This document shows, piece by piece, positions 25,442-34,256 of a stretch of DNA of 64,000 nt. The DNA comes from Odiellus spinosus (taxonomy: Eukaryota; Arthropoda; Arachnida; Opiliones; Phalangiidae): assembly GCA_963920705.1 (NCBI GenBank), contig CAWUCO010000235.1:62001-126000 (forward strand), given 5' to 3'. A model generated the notes under the pieces. It ran no database searches. It was not told where the DNA came from and was given only the letters and a program-made list of their open reading frames with translations. A program made the position numbers and the translations under genes. How positions within the stretch are numbered: the stretch's first letter is position 1; the number at the start of each line of letters is the position of its first letter.

Positions 25442-25630
25442 ATGGAGAGTGGTAATGTCGAGGTTGTCTCTGTAGGACTTTTAGCGTCTCTATTCGAGTC
25501 ATTTATAAATTCTCCCAAGTTATTAACTGCAGTTTTAATTGTATTTATAATAATAATTATAGAAGTTAGCGATTTTGTATTCTGGCATTATAGTACTTCG
25601 AACAACTGTTCATTCAATGGAAGAACTTAA
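25442..25630 (+). CDS. single-pass membrane protein candidate (left-arm copy)
   Basis: 62 residues. The hydrophobic run LLTAVLIVFIIIIIEV (about 28-43) is long enough for one membrane span. The ATG at 25442 is preceded by an intergenic gap with AATAAAATAC near 25388. The gene overlaps the integrase start at 25617 by 14 bp in another frame. Small membrane proteins are common in Polinton and adenovirus-like gene sets. No family assigned. Identical to 32596-32784. Confidence 0.5.
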   Translation: MESGNVEVVSVGLLASLFESFINSPKLLTAVLIVFIIIIIEVSDFVFWHYSTSNNCSFNGRT

Positions 25631-26687
25631 AAAAATATATAATAAGGTTTCGGATCCGGGCTCTTACGGTAGTGTTGACGGCTTATACCGAGCGGCTAAA
25701 GACCGAGGATTAAAGGTTACTGTCAGAGAAATAAGCGATTTCTTGAAAACCCAAGATACTTATACGCTTCACAGGAGTGCGAGGAAACACTTCACTAGAA
25801 ATGAAACTATAGTCTACGGAATCGACGAACAGTGGCAAATCGACTTGGCTGATTTGAAAAGCATTACCAGATATAATAATGGTTTCCGTTATCTATTATG
25901 CTGTATCGACGTCTTCAGTAAGTTTGCCTTCGTGGTTGCGATCAAGGACAAGAAAGGAAAGACTATTCTCGGAGCGTTAAACGGCATTTTAGATTCCGGT
26001 CGTTCGCCGAAACGAATCCAATCGGATCACGGTAATGAGTTTGTATGCAAGGAAGTACAAAACGAGTTGAAACGTAGAGGGATAAAGTTTTTCGCCCCTG
26101 AATCGGAACTGAAAGCGACGATAGTGGAGAGATTTAATCGGACTTTGAAGACTCGAATGTACCGTTATTTTACGGAAAATAATACCTTCAAATATATCAA
26201 TGTTCTAAAAGAGATGGTGAAAGCTTATAATCATAGTTATCATCGATCTATAAAGTGTAAACCCGTCGATGTCACGCCAGCTACATCTAAACGTGTTTGG
26301 GAAAATCTATATGGTGACGTCGATTTCTCGACTCCGCTTTCTTTCCCCTTTGATGTTGGTGACGTAGTTCGTATAAGTAAACACAAGAATCTCTTCGATA
26401 AGGGATACATACCCACATGGTCGGAAGAACTTTTCAAAATTTCCGAGAGATTAGCTCGTAGTCCTCCTGTATATAAGATACGCGACTTGAAAGAAGAGCT
26501 CATTACCGGGATTTTTTACCGAGAGCAACTACAGAAAATTGGCAAGGACCTGAGTAACAGCGCTTTTAAAATCGAAAAAGTGTTGAAAAAACGACGCAAG
26601 GCTGACGGAAGTATCGAGAGATTCGTCCGCTGGAAAGGATACCCGCCATCATTCGACAGTTGGGTGCAGGAAATTGACCTTGCATGA
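25617..26687 (+). CDS. Polinton integrase, retroviral type, with chromodomain (left-arm copy)
   Basis: 356 residues from the ATG at 25617; the frame extends upstream only through a TTG. The rve core is clear: WQIDLADL (D76), IQSDHGNEF (D137) and ATIVERFNRTLK (E171) form the DDE triad with 33 residues between the last two. The last 40 residues are a chromodomain (KVLKKRRKADGSIERF, then VRWKGYPPSFDSWV), which in such integrases may tether the enzyme to modified histones. It catalyses insertion of the element's linear DNA. The stop overlaps the next ATG as ATGA (26684-26687). Identical to 31539-32609. Confidence 0.93.
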   Translation: MEELKKIYNKVSDPGSYGSVDGLYRAAKDRGLKVTVREISDFLKTQDTYTLHRSARKHFTRNETIVYGIDEQWQIDLADLKSITRYNNGFRYLLCCIDVFSKFAFVVAIKDKKGKTILGALNGILDSGRSPKRIQSDHGNEFVCKEVQNELKRRGIKFFAPESELKATIVERFNRTLKTRMYRYFTENNTFKYINVLKEMVKAYNHSYHRSIKCKPVDVTPATSKRVWENLYGDVDFSTPLSFPFDVGDVVRISKHKNLFDKGYIPTWSEELFKISERLARSPPVYKIRDLKEELITGIFYREQLQKIGKDLSNSAFKIEKVLKKRRKADGSIERFVRWKGYPPSFDSWVQEIDLA

Positions 26688-27955
26688 TGACGTTCTACAT
26701 AACCCTACCGTCAGACAGTTCTATGAGTTACTTCCCAGGGAATACAATCAGTAAATTTCGAACACATTTACCGGAATCGGTTAAATTACAAGGTCCGTAC
26801 GAAGTTGCTTTGGTGGAATTCAGTTATCCCCACACATGGAGCAATATGAGATCGTCGTGCTGGATATCGTTAACTAACCACGGGGAAAATAGAAATAGCA
26901 CGAGTCATTCTAGAGCGGTAGAACTCCCCGCGGGCTACTACGGAAATATAGAAGACCTATTGGAGCAACTCAATTACGACGAAGATGATATCTCGAACGT
27001 GACTATACTGAAAAAGGAGACGCCAGTCGAAGGTGATATGTTTGAGTCGGAGACGACGACGAATGTTAAATACACGTTTAGTTATATCGCGCGATTAAGA
27101 CGTGTTGAAGTTTCCGTAAAACCGGATCACTCGTTAACTATACCGGGAGAGTTGGCGGTCATGTTGGGATTTACGAAAGACCATACAAAAACTACGACGA
27201 TCGTCCACGCGAGAATAGCCAGTTATCCGGTGGATTTAAACGCTGGTCTTCATTCACTCTTCATATATTCCGATATCGTTGAAAGTAGGGCTGTAGGTGA
27301 CGTTCATGTTCCGCTTCTACGAATAACGAGCGTTCAAGGGAATGACGGGGATACGATAGACAGAGAATTTTCTCGTCCTCATTACCTCCCAGTTTCCTGC
27401 AATTCCTTTCAATCTATCGATCGTTTCCATTACGATAAAATTCGAGCGCAGTATGGAGATGCCGCCAAACTTTTATTTACGGACACAGACTCCCTGACGT
27501 ACCACATCGAAACGGACGATCTATACAAAGATTTTGCCGCTAATAGCGACGCCTACGACTTCTCAGGGTGTCCGAAAGATCACCCACTTTACAGTGAAAC
27601 CAACAAGAAAGTTCTCGGCAAATTTAAAGACGAATTAGATGGGACTCCAGTTCAGGAATTTTGCGGACTTCGTCCCAAAATGTATTCTATGATATCGGCC
27701 AAGGATGAGAAGAAGACCGCAAAGGGCATTTGCCGCCGCGTCGTTAAAAAAAACGTTCGCCATGCTCAGTATCGCGAATGTCTTCTTAAACGAAAGCTTA
27801 CGGTCGCGTCTATGAAGCGCATCGTTAGCAAGAAGCACGAACTTTTCACGGTAAAACAAACCAAACTTTGTCTCAATCCATGTGACGACAAGCGATACAT
27901 TCTAGACGGTGTTTCAACTCTCGCACATGGACATTTTAAAATTCCAAAGGAATAG
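26684..27955 (+). pseudogene. chimeric frame: truncated penton/minor-capsid candidate fused to polymerase B end
   Basis: 423 codons. Residues 1 to about 246 equal the N-terminal part of the 279-residue protein at 30703-31542. At CTATCGA (about 27421) the arm identity stops and the frame runs, by chance still open, into the C-terminal ~178 residues of a Polinton DNA polymerase B. Those carry the motif C string FTDTDSL (the two catalytic Asp) and KFKDELDGTPVQEF..GLRPKMYSM. The polymerase lacks the exonuclease, TPR and motif A/B regions, so it cannot be active. The capsid-like part lacks its normal last 33 residues. Whether the fused frame makes a stable protein is unknown. Confidence 0.8.
27422..27955 (+). 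pseudogene. C-terminal remnant of protein-primed DNA polymerase B
   Basis: Only the palm motif C (DTDS) and thumb-side C-terminus remain, about 178 codons, ending at TAG 27953-27955. It faces the protease gene (28343-28807, minus strand), the convergent layout expected if the intact element had polymerase on one side and the other genes on the opposite strand. The 5' four-fifths of the gene and its terminal repeat are gone, replaced by the left arm. Confidence 0.85.
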
Positions 27956-27983
27956 TTTTTATAAAAATATCTTGTATTTTTTT

Positions 27984-28018
<35 letters not shown>

Positions 28019-28342
28019 TATTTTTTTTTCATTCAACTGTTATTTTTTTCTTTAACTGAATATATATTCAATAATAAATATATAGTGCAAAATCAAACTT
28101 GGAAATTATTTATACTTAAGCTTATTATTCATACTTAAGTCTAAACCAGAGGTCAGGGTGGAGGGGTTGCCCCGCGCCTACCGCGCAGCGACGCGTTTCA
28201 AAATTAACCGCACGCGTTTGAAATTTGAATCGCGCGCGCGCCCGCGACTTCCGCGCACTGCCGCCCTCCCGTCAATTATATGTGTGAAACTTAAATTATG
28301 TTAGGTTAGGTTAGGTTAGATAAAAAAACACAAGTATTTTTC
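27956..28342. other. spacer between polymerase remnant and protease
   Basis: Holds a (TTTA)n microsatellite (about 27982-28020), a GC-rich CpG-dense block at 28150-28270 with GCGCGCGCGCCCGCG, and TTAGGTTAGGTTAGGTTAG at 28301-28319. No gene. It is the meeting point of two convergent transcription units. Confidence 0.7.
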
Positions 28343-28807
28343 TTAAAAAAAGTTTATTGAAAATCTCTTATACATAAATTCAGAAATCATTTTATCATTA
28401 ACATTTTTATCTTTTTTAAATCTTGCACATATATTAAACAATTTAACACCTCTGCATCTATACAATGCAAAATAAACACAATATCCGCCACAAGTCATAC
28501 TAAAGTTCCCTTGTAATTGCTTGGAATTAAATGTAACAGTTATACTGTTTCTTTCCACAAAATCGTTAAATTTAAACATGTCGGGAGGGTTACCGAAACT
28601 GTCAAAGAACTCTGTATTCTTATTACTAGAAAAATAGATAGCCGTCCAATGTTCGCCATCGGTATGTGATAATCCCGTATTTACAATATAGAGTGAAGGA
28701 AAGGTTTTAACAGTTTTGGGTAAATTATCGGCTGCGAAAATACCTCGAAACAGACCTTTAGTGAACGAATCTTTTTCCATTATTTTAGCTAACTGCTGAG
28801 ACTCCAT
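28343..28807 (-). CDS. adenain-like cysteine protease (Polinton PRO)
   Basis: 154 residues. The fold's catalytic residues are readable: H53 in GEHWTAIYF, D69 in FFDSFGNPP, a Gln near 97-99 and C106 in SMTCGGYCVYF. Order and spacing match the adenovirus/Ulp1-type C5/C48 proteases used by Polintons to mature capsid proteins. It follows the major-capsid gene by 3 bp on the same strand and is the last gene of the rightward series. Length is within the usual range for a minimal PRO. No lesion seen. Confidence 0.88.
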   Translation of the reverse strand: MESQQLAKIMEKDSFTKGLFRGIFAADNLPKTVKTFPSLYIVNTGLSHTDGEHWTAIYFSSNKNTEFFDSFGNPPDMFKFNDFVERNSITVTFNSKQLQGNFSMTCGGYCVYFALYRCRGVKLFNICARFKKDKNVNDKMISEFMYKRFSINFF

Positions 28808-28810
28808 TTT

Positions 28811-30157
28811 CTAATTGGTATAATCGTAAATAACGTTCCTGTTTTTGTCAATTTCAATTAAATTTTGAAATTCGGCGTAGTATAATACGCTAACAGTCTT
28901 CGGCAAATCCCTGGCGAACTTTAATTCTAATCGCAAATTACCATTCTTTATCAACTGAAATTGCGAAGCTGAACAACTGAGGTCAGCACTCAAATCAAAT
29001 ACGAAAATACAGTTCCCACCAGGAAACTCTTCGCGTGAGATAAAGTTCCCTTCGTCTATGAGCCATTGGGATGTTTGAGTGAAAAGATTAGTGTACGATC
29101 TCATGTACTGATGTCCCTCGAAATTAGGGGTTAAAGGCTTGTGAGGAACGCTAGTTCCGTCGAGGTAGAGAGCGATATGATTTAGATCAAAGTGTTGGAA
29201 ATTAAAGGGTGACTGGGCATAATCACCTAGATACGCGTTCTGTTCTACCAGAGCGAAAAGGACACGTTTGGGTAACTGTCCCATAAAGAGATTATCTCTA
29301 ACGCAAATTTTAGTTCCGCTATTTATGGAAAAAGAGTTACACTCCGTTCGAGTTATTGGATATTTCATGGTAGCTAGTTCGAGACATTTGGCGTGGGCAA
29401 TTGTAATCTCGGGAGTTAATTTTACTTTTCTGATATACAGGGAAGCGAGTTCGTATTGTACCTTCCATCTAACGCCACCCGCTAAGGTTTGAATACAAAA
29501 TTCGTTGGAGCTTTTAATAAATTTAAATTTCAAGTCAATCATGTTCGGAATAAAACGAGACTGTTGACACAAATCCGTGTGAACCGCGCCAATCATATCA
29601 ATGGTCCCTTGTTTAGCGAAACTTGCTCTTTTCTTGAAACCTTCATTGTCCGACGGGGTGTTGAATTTTCCGGCAGTATCCTTGTAGTACATGGCAGCCG
29701 TTAGAAAACTCGTTTTCGCAGGTCCACCAAAAGTGACGGTAGTTTGAAACATGGCCTTGTAGGCATAGTTCGGCGGCGATGGTGTTACCGATCTATCGCC
29801 CAAGGAAACGTGTACCTCGCTAAAAAGGCTCGAATGAAACAGATTCACGGGCGCTACCACATCCGCCGGTGTGGTGATTACCCCAGCCGCATCGATTACT
29901 GCCGCCGCTGGAATTGTTCTCCCGTCCGCTGGGTCGACGAGTCTAACTTGTAGATGTAACAAAGTTTTGGACAAATCAATGTACGTATCGGAGTTTCCGG
30001 CCACGGCGAAGGTTAGAGTTGAATTTTCGTTAATGTTCGAGATGGGACTATACTCAACCCATTCTCCACTCACAATACTAGCGTTTGTGAGCGGAACGTT
30101 GAAAAGTTCGACTTCGGAACTAACCGAACCTTGGGAATCGGGATGGATATGAGCCAT
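28811..30157 (-). CDS. major capsid protein candidate (F54H12.2-like family)
   Basis: 448 residues, single copy in the unique centre. Segments such as YIDLSKTLLHLQVRLVDP, ATMKYPITRTECNS and ALYLDGTSVPHKPLTPNF match the large family annotated in many invertebrates as F54H12.2-like. These are Polinton-derived and, to my knowledge, considered double-jelly-roll major capsid proteins. No signal peptide or membrane span. The start ATG overlaps the preceding stop as TAATG (30155-30159). Position between the pVI-like gene and the protease matches a virion-structure block. The capsid role is inferred from family and context, not from a visible catalytic motif. Confidence 0.75.
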   Translation of the reverse strand: MAHIHPDSQGSVSSEVELFNVPLTNASIVSGEWVEYSPISNINENSTLTFAVAGNSDTYIDLSKTLLHLQVRLVDPADGRTIPAAAVIDAAGVITTPADVVAPVNLFHSSLFSEVHVSLGDRSVTPSPPNYAYKAMFQTTVTFGGPAKTSFLTAAMYYKDTAGKFNTPSDNEGFKKRASFAKQGTIDMIGAVHTDLCQQSRFIPNMIDLKFKFIKSSNEFCIQTLAGGVRWKVQYELASLYIRKVKLTPEITIAHAKCLELATMKYPITRTECNSFSINSGTKICVRDNLFMGQLPKRVLFALVEQNAYLGDYAQSPFNFQHFDLNHIALYLDGTSVPHKPLTPNFEGHQYMRSYTNLFTQTSQWLIDEGNFISREEFPGGNCIFVFDLSADLSCSASQFQLIKNGNLRLELKFARDLPKTVSVLYYAEFQNLIEIDKNRNVIYDYTN

Positions 30158-30642
30158 TATATTGTAGAAAATATATCGGAGGGTTTTAAGAACGGTCTTC
30201 TCTTCTTCCTGTTCGTCGTTGAACTGACTAGCCTTCGACGCTTACACTTTCTTTTATGCCCATTTCCAGTCATTCTAGCGATTTCGTCCGCGGCACTGAT
30301 TACGACATCTCTCGCGGCGTCTTTACCTCGAGATTTAGCCGCGGATTTTACGGGAATTCCACTAGCTACATCAGTAACGATTTTAGATCCAGTATTTAAC
30401 AGTTTTTTCCCAAGATACATGGCTCCCTTCTTCAAAAGTGGTACGGCTCGACGGAAGGCCGAGGCGATAAAGTTTCCTAGACCGTATCCTTGTTGAACAG
30501 GAAGACCATGGTATACGGGTATCGAACCCTTTCCTATTTGACTTTGGAAATATTTTGCGTAGTCAACCTTAATCCCGTGTCCAATTTGATTTAAAAAGTG
30601 ACGATCGTAGTCCGACTGAGTGGAGGACAGTTTTTGCTTCAT
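30157..30642 (-). CDS. pVI-like basic virion protein candidate
   Basis: 161 residues. An N-terminal Gly-rich amphipathic stretch (YGLGNFIASAFRRAVPLLKK, about 72-91) is followed by an alternating hydrophobic/basic helix. The C-terminus is a nuclear-localisation-like basic cluster (GHKRKCKRRRLVSS). Membrane-active amphipathic helix plus basic tail is the pattern of adenovirus pVI-type minor proteins. I infer that class only from composition and from its place just before the capsid candidate. It overlaps the next ATG by one base. Confidence 0.6.
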   Translation of the reverse strand: MKQKLSSTQSDYDRHFLNQIGHGIKVDYAKYFQSQIGKGSIPVYHGLPVQQGYGLGNFIASAFRRAVPLLKKGAMYLGKKLLNTGSKIVTDVASGIPVKSAAKSRGKDAARDVVISAADEIARMTGNGHKRKCKRRRLVSSTTNRKKRRPFLKPSDIFSTI

Positions 30643-30702
30643 GATGCGTCTCGTTTAACTATCTCGATAAGAATGGCGAGCGCGTCCATACTGCCGGCTT
30701 AT

Positions 30703-31542
30703 TTATAAGGGCGACCACATTCTTCGAGGTCTAAAATGTAGAGTCGCGTGAACTTTACCTCTTTCGAACTTGACGGGTACTCCCATTTCACTCATAACGT
30801 TAATTTCGATAGATTGAAAGGAATTGCAGGAAACTGGGAGGTAATGAGGACGAGAAAATTCTCTGTCTATCGTATCCCCGTCATTCCCTTGAACGCTCGT
30901 TATTCGTAGAAGCGGAACATGAACGTCACCTACAGCCCTACTTTCAACGATATCGGAATATATGAAGAGTGAATGAAGACCAGCGTTTAAATCCACCGGA
31001 TAACTGGCTATTCTCGCGTGGACGATCGTCGTAGTTTTTGTATGGTCTTTCGTAAATCCCAACATGACCGCCAACTCTCCCGGTATAGTTAACGAGTGAT
31101 CCGGTTTTACGGAAACTTCAACACGTCTTAATCGCGCGATATAACTAAACGTGTATTTAACATTCGTCGTCGTCTCCGACTCAAACATATCACCTTCGAC
31201 TGGCGTCTCCTTTTTCAGTATAGTCACGTTCGAGATATCATCTTCGTCGTAATTGAGTTGCTCCAATAGGTCTTCTATATTTCCGTAGTAGCCCGCGGGG
31301 AGTTCTACCGCTCTAGAATGACTCGTGCTATTTCTATTTTCCCCGTGGTTAGTTAACGATATCCAGCACGACGATCTCATATTGCTCCATGTGTGGGGAT
31401 AACTGAATTCCACCAAAGCAACTTCGTACGGACCTTGTAATTTAACCGATTCCGGTAAATGTGTTCGAAATTTACTGATTGTATTCCCTGGGAAGTAACT
31501 CATAGAACTGTCTGACGGTAGGGTTATGTAGAACGTCATCAT
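30703..31542 (-). CDS. penton/minor-capsid candidate, full length (right arm and centre)
   Basis: 279 residues, beginning MMTFYITLPSDSSM. The N-terminal block LPSDSS..FPGNTISKF and YEVALVEFSYPHTW is widely conserved in invertebrate Polinton proteins that I believe are penton-like minor capsid proteins (single jelly roll). This identification is moderate. The C-terminal 33 residues (after SFQSIE) lie in the unique centre, beyond the arm boundary at 30805, and end HFRPRRMWSPL. The left arm carries a version lacking this end. Start overlaps the integrase stop by ATGA. Confidence 0.6.
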   Translation of the reverse strand: MMTFYITLPSDSSMSYFPGNTISKFRTHLPESVKLQGPYEVALVEFSYPHTWSNMRSSCWISLTNHGENRNSTSHSRAVELPAGYYGNIEDLLEQLNYDEDDISNVTILKKETPVEGDMFESETTTNVKYTFSYIARLRRVEVSVKPDHSLTIPGELAVMLGFTKDHTKTTTIVHARIASYPVDLNAGLHSLFIYSDIVESRAVGDVHVPLLRITSVQGNDGDTIDREFSRPHYLPVSCNSFQSIEINVMSEMGVPVKFERGKVHATLHFRPRRMWSPL

Positions 31543-32609
31543 GCAAGGTCAATTTCCTGCACCCAACTGTCGAATGATGGCGGGTATCCTTTCCAGCGGA
31601 CGAATCTCTCGATACTTCCGTCAGCCTTGCGTCGTTTTTTCAACACTTTTTCGATTTTAAAAGCGCTGTTACTCAGGTCCTTGCCAATTTTCTGTAGTTG
31701 CTCTCGGTAAAAAATCCCGGTAATGAGCTCTTCTTTCAAGTCGCGTATCTTATATACAGGAGGACTACGAGCTAATCTCTCGGAAATTTTGAAAAGTTCT
31801 TCCGACCATGTGGGTATGTATCCCTTATCGAAGAGATTCTTGTGTTTACTTATACGAACTACGTCACCAACATCAAAGGGGAAAGAAAGCGGAGTCGAGA
31901 AATCGACGTCACCATATAGATTTTCCCAAACACGTTTAGATGTAGCTGGCGTGACATCGACGGGTTTACACTTTATAGATCGATGATAACTATGATTATA
32001 AGCTTTCACCATCTCTTTTAGAACATTGATATATTTGAAGGTATTATTTTCCGTAAAATAACGGTACATTCGAGTCTTCAAAGTCCGATTAAATCTCTCC
32101 ACTATCGTCGCTTTCAGTTCCGATTCAGGGGCGAAAAACTTTATCCCTCTACGTTTCAACTCGTTTTGTACTTCCTTGCATACAAACTCATTACCGTGAT
32201 CCGATTGGATTCGTTTCGGCGAACGACCGGAATCTAAAATGCCGTTTAACGCTCCGAGAATAGTCTTTCCTTTCTTGTCCTTGATCGCAACCACGAAGGC
32301 AAACTTACTGAAGACGTCGATACAGCATAATAGATAACGGAAACCATTATTATATCTGGTAATGCTTTTCAAATCAGCCAAGTCGATTTGCCACTGTTCG
32401 TCGATTCCGTAGACTATAGTTTCATTTCTAGTGAAGTGTTTCCTCGCACTCCTGTGAAGCGTATAAGTATCTTGGGTTTTCAAGAAATCGCTTATTTCTC
32501 TGACAGTAACCTTTAATCCTCGGTCTTTAGCCGCTCGGTATAAGCCGTCAACACTACCGTAAGAGCCCGGATCCGAAACCTTATTATATATTTTTTTAAG
32601 TTCTTCCAT
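31539..32609 (-). CDS. Polinton integrase with chromodomain (right-arm copy)
   Basis: Same 356 residues as the copy at 25617-26687: triad D76, D137, E171 and C-terminal chromodomain. This copy keeps its original downstream neighbour, the full-length 279-residue penton/minor-capsid candidate, with the ATGA overlap at 31539-31542. With two intact integrase copies the element is over-supplied for insertion while lacking replication. Confidence 0.93.
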   Translation of the reverse strand: MEELKKIYNKVSDPGSYGSVDGLYRAAKDRGLKVTVREISDFLKTQDTYTLHRSARKHFTRNETIVYGIDEQWQIDLADLKSITRYNNGFRYLLCCIDVFSKFAFVVAIKDKKGKTILGALNGILDSGRSPKRIQSDHGNEFVCKEVQNELKRRGIKFFAPESELKATIVERFNRTLKTRMYRYFTENNTFKYINVLKEMVKAYNHSYHRSIKCKPVDVTPATSKRVWENLYGDVDFSTPLSFPFDVGDVVRISKHKNLFDKGYIPTWSEELFKISERLARSPPVYKIRDLKEELITGIFYREQLQKIGKDLSNSAFKIEKVLKKRRKADGSIERFVRWKGYPPSFDSWVQEIDLA

Positions 32610-32784
32610 TGAATGAACAGTTGTTCGAAGTACTATAATGCCAGAATACAAAATCGCTAACTTCTATAATTATTATTATAAATACAATTAAAACTGCAGT
32701 TAATAACTTGGGAGAATTTATAAATGACTCGAATAGAGACGCTAAAAGTCCTACAGAGACAACCTCGACATTACCACTCTCCAT
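32596..32784 (-). CDS. single-pass membrane protein candidate (right-arm copy)
   Basis: 62 residues, one hydrophobic span (LLTAVLIVFIIIIIEV). Overlaps the integrase start by 14 bp. Identical to 25442-25630. That the frame and overlap are kept does not test function, because the two arms have not diverged. Confidence 0.5.
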   Translation of the reverse strand: MESGNVEVVSVGLLASLFESFINSPKLLTAVLIVFIIIIIEVSDFVFWHYSTSNNCSFNGRT

Positions 32785-32848
32785 GTCAAAGCCTAATTAA
32801 TAAATGAATCGAGAAGATATATTCGAGTGTATTTTATTGGTATAAATA

Positions 32849-33469
32849 TTACAATGAAATCCAATTACAGAAACCGCGACCCTTCATTGGTCCGCTATCG
32901 TCAGAATAATACTCATCTTCCGTTTCATCTTTATATTCCCTCTTCTCGGGTGGGATGACGTCACGTTTGCGGATTTTTATTAGAGATCTTGGCGCGTTCA
33001 CTTTATACAACAATTCGTAGAACTCTTTCGAGCCCGTGACGGCGATTTTTTTCTTGGATTTTGATACTGAATAAGCTAGGAGATCGACGATGTTCGATCC
33101 TACGACTCTACGCTTGTTGTAAATCAACTCCCCGGCGTCAGTCCATTTAATTTTCAATGATAACTCTAACCACTTGTATAAATCTAAACACTCCGAGGTC
33201 ATATATGACGGCACGCCGGAAGCAATCTCCGCACTCCAATTTTGTATTTTCGGTTTTTTAACTTTTTTCTTCGATCTTTTATTAATAACCCTCGAGAGCA
33301 CGTGATTATAGCGATTAATTTTGTCCGTGTTGTTCAAATTGGGATCATCGAGAATGTCTTTAATTTTATCGACCTTTTCCAATTCCAAAGTTTTATCCAC
33401 TTTGAGGTCTTTCTCCGAATTAAGTCTTTGGAACGTCTCCTCGGAAATTAATAGCATTTTTTTCGCCAT
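32849..33469 (-). CDS. conserved Polinton protein, unknown function (right-arm copy)
   Basis: 206 residues, basic coil-like N-terminal part, compact middle with WTDAGELIYNKRRVVGSN, acidic tail. Identical to 24757-25377. Sits between the pX-like gene (2 bp away) and the membrane protein gene (64 bp away). Confidence 0.65.
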   Translation of the reverse strand: MAKKMLLISEETFQRLNSEKDLKVDKTLELEKVDKIKDILDDPNLNNTDKINRYNHVLSRVINKRSKKKVKKPKIQNWSAEIASGVPSYMTSECLDLYKWLELSLKIKWTDAGELIYNKRRVVGSNIVDLLAYSVSKSKKKIAVTGSKEFYELLYKVNAPRSLIKIRKRDVIPPEKREYKDETEDEYYSDDSGPMKGRGFCNWISL

Positions 33470-33471
33470 CT

Positions 33472-33810
33472 TTAATTGATAACTTTAGATAGGATAGCTC
33501 CTGCTATCGAACTGATTATCGGAAGTAATATTGGGAGAAATCCACCTTTTTGAATTAAAATTTGTCTTCGTTTAGCAGGAGTATTTTTCTTGGCCACGCG
33601 ACGTATGGAATTGCAATGCTTCTTCAGTCGTTTCTTCTCGTCATCTGTGAGAGAAACGTTACCCTGCAGTATATTTATACAACATTCGGCGATGGTTTTT
33701 AATTCTTCTTTACTCGCGTATTTAATGGCGGCGTTTCGTTGACACGCGTTACACGAACTCAGATATTTTAGAAAGTCTAAGTGCTCGTGTACTCTCTTCG
33801 GCGGAGCCAT
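33472..33810 (-). CDS. pX/mu-like basic protein (right-arm copy)
   Basis: 112 residues from the ATG at 33810, with the Cys pairs, basic helix and GGFLPILLPII terminus described for the left-arm copy. It overlaps the upstream gene by 34 bp. In the right arm it is followed through to intact capsid genes, so this arm could in principle supply a complete virion set except polymerase. Confidence 0.7.
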   Translation of the reverse strand: MAPPKRVHEHLDFLKYLSSCNACQRNAAIKYASKEELKTIAECCINILQGNVSLTDDEKKRLKKHCNSIRRVAKKNTPAKRRQILIQKGGFLPILLPIISSIAGAILSKVIN

Positions 33811-34256
33811 GTAGCTAATCGGGCAGCTTTCACGAGCGTACAATTGTTTTCGTCTCGGTGAAACGTACAACTTCTGGGCGTTCCACAAATTATAGTTACT
33901 AGTCTTGGGCAGCCCAAATCTTCGGCGTTAGCGACTTCAGTCTTCAAAAACCTTGATAACACGATAGATTTTTCTAAGCCTTTGGTTATAAAAGTAATGG
34001 CTTTCTCTCGTATGATTTTGGCAATTTCAGTCTGAGCTTCGAATGGATGATCTCCTTCGTCCCAGCGTAAGTCGCAACTGTTCCTCGTCAGCCATTGACA
34101 TTGTCTTTTATCCTTAGACGATAAGTCCGTGAATGGGAATGGCGCTTTAAAGATCCATACCTCGTGTTCGCCCGTCTCCTTCACGAATAGTGTTATTTCT
34201 TTCACGATCCATTGGTCTTGAACTCTGAAGAAGTTTGCTTCGATTATTCCGGTCAT
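33777..34256 (-). CDS. conserved Polinton protein, unknown function (right-arm copy)
   Basis: 159 residues, identical to 23970-24449, with KGLEKS and the C-terminal Cys/His cluster. Begins within the ATPase stop codon (ATGA). Confidence 0.7.
   Translation of the reverse strand: MTGIIEANFFRVQDQWIVKEITLFVKETGEHEVWIFKAPFPFTDLSSKDKRQCQWLTRNSCDLRWDEGDHPFEAQTEIAKIIREKAITFITKGLEKSIVLSRFLKTEVANAEDLGCPRLVTIICGTPRSCTFHRDENNCTLVKAARLATWLRRREYTST

Larger units (their letters stand above)
22681..27421 (+). repeat. left inverted arm of the Polinton
   Basis: Inverse copy of 30805-35533. Arm identity ends at CTATCGA (about 27421), where the sequence switches to polymerase B. At the outer end this arm has one more copy of the 10-bp unit AGAGGTGCCA in the GGAGGTGCC minisatellite (22709-22767) than the other arm, and a T-run of 20 against 18. 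All proteins encoded in the two arms are identical. Confidence 0.93.
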
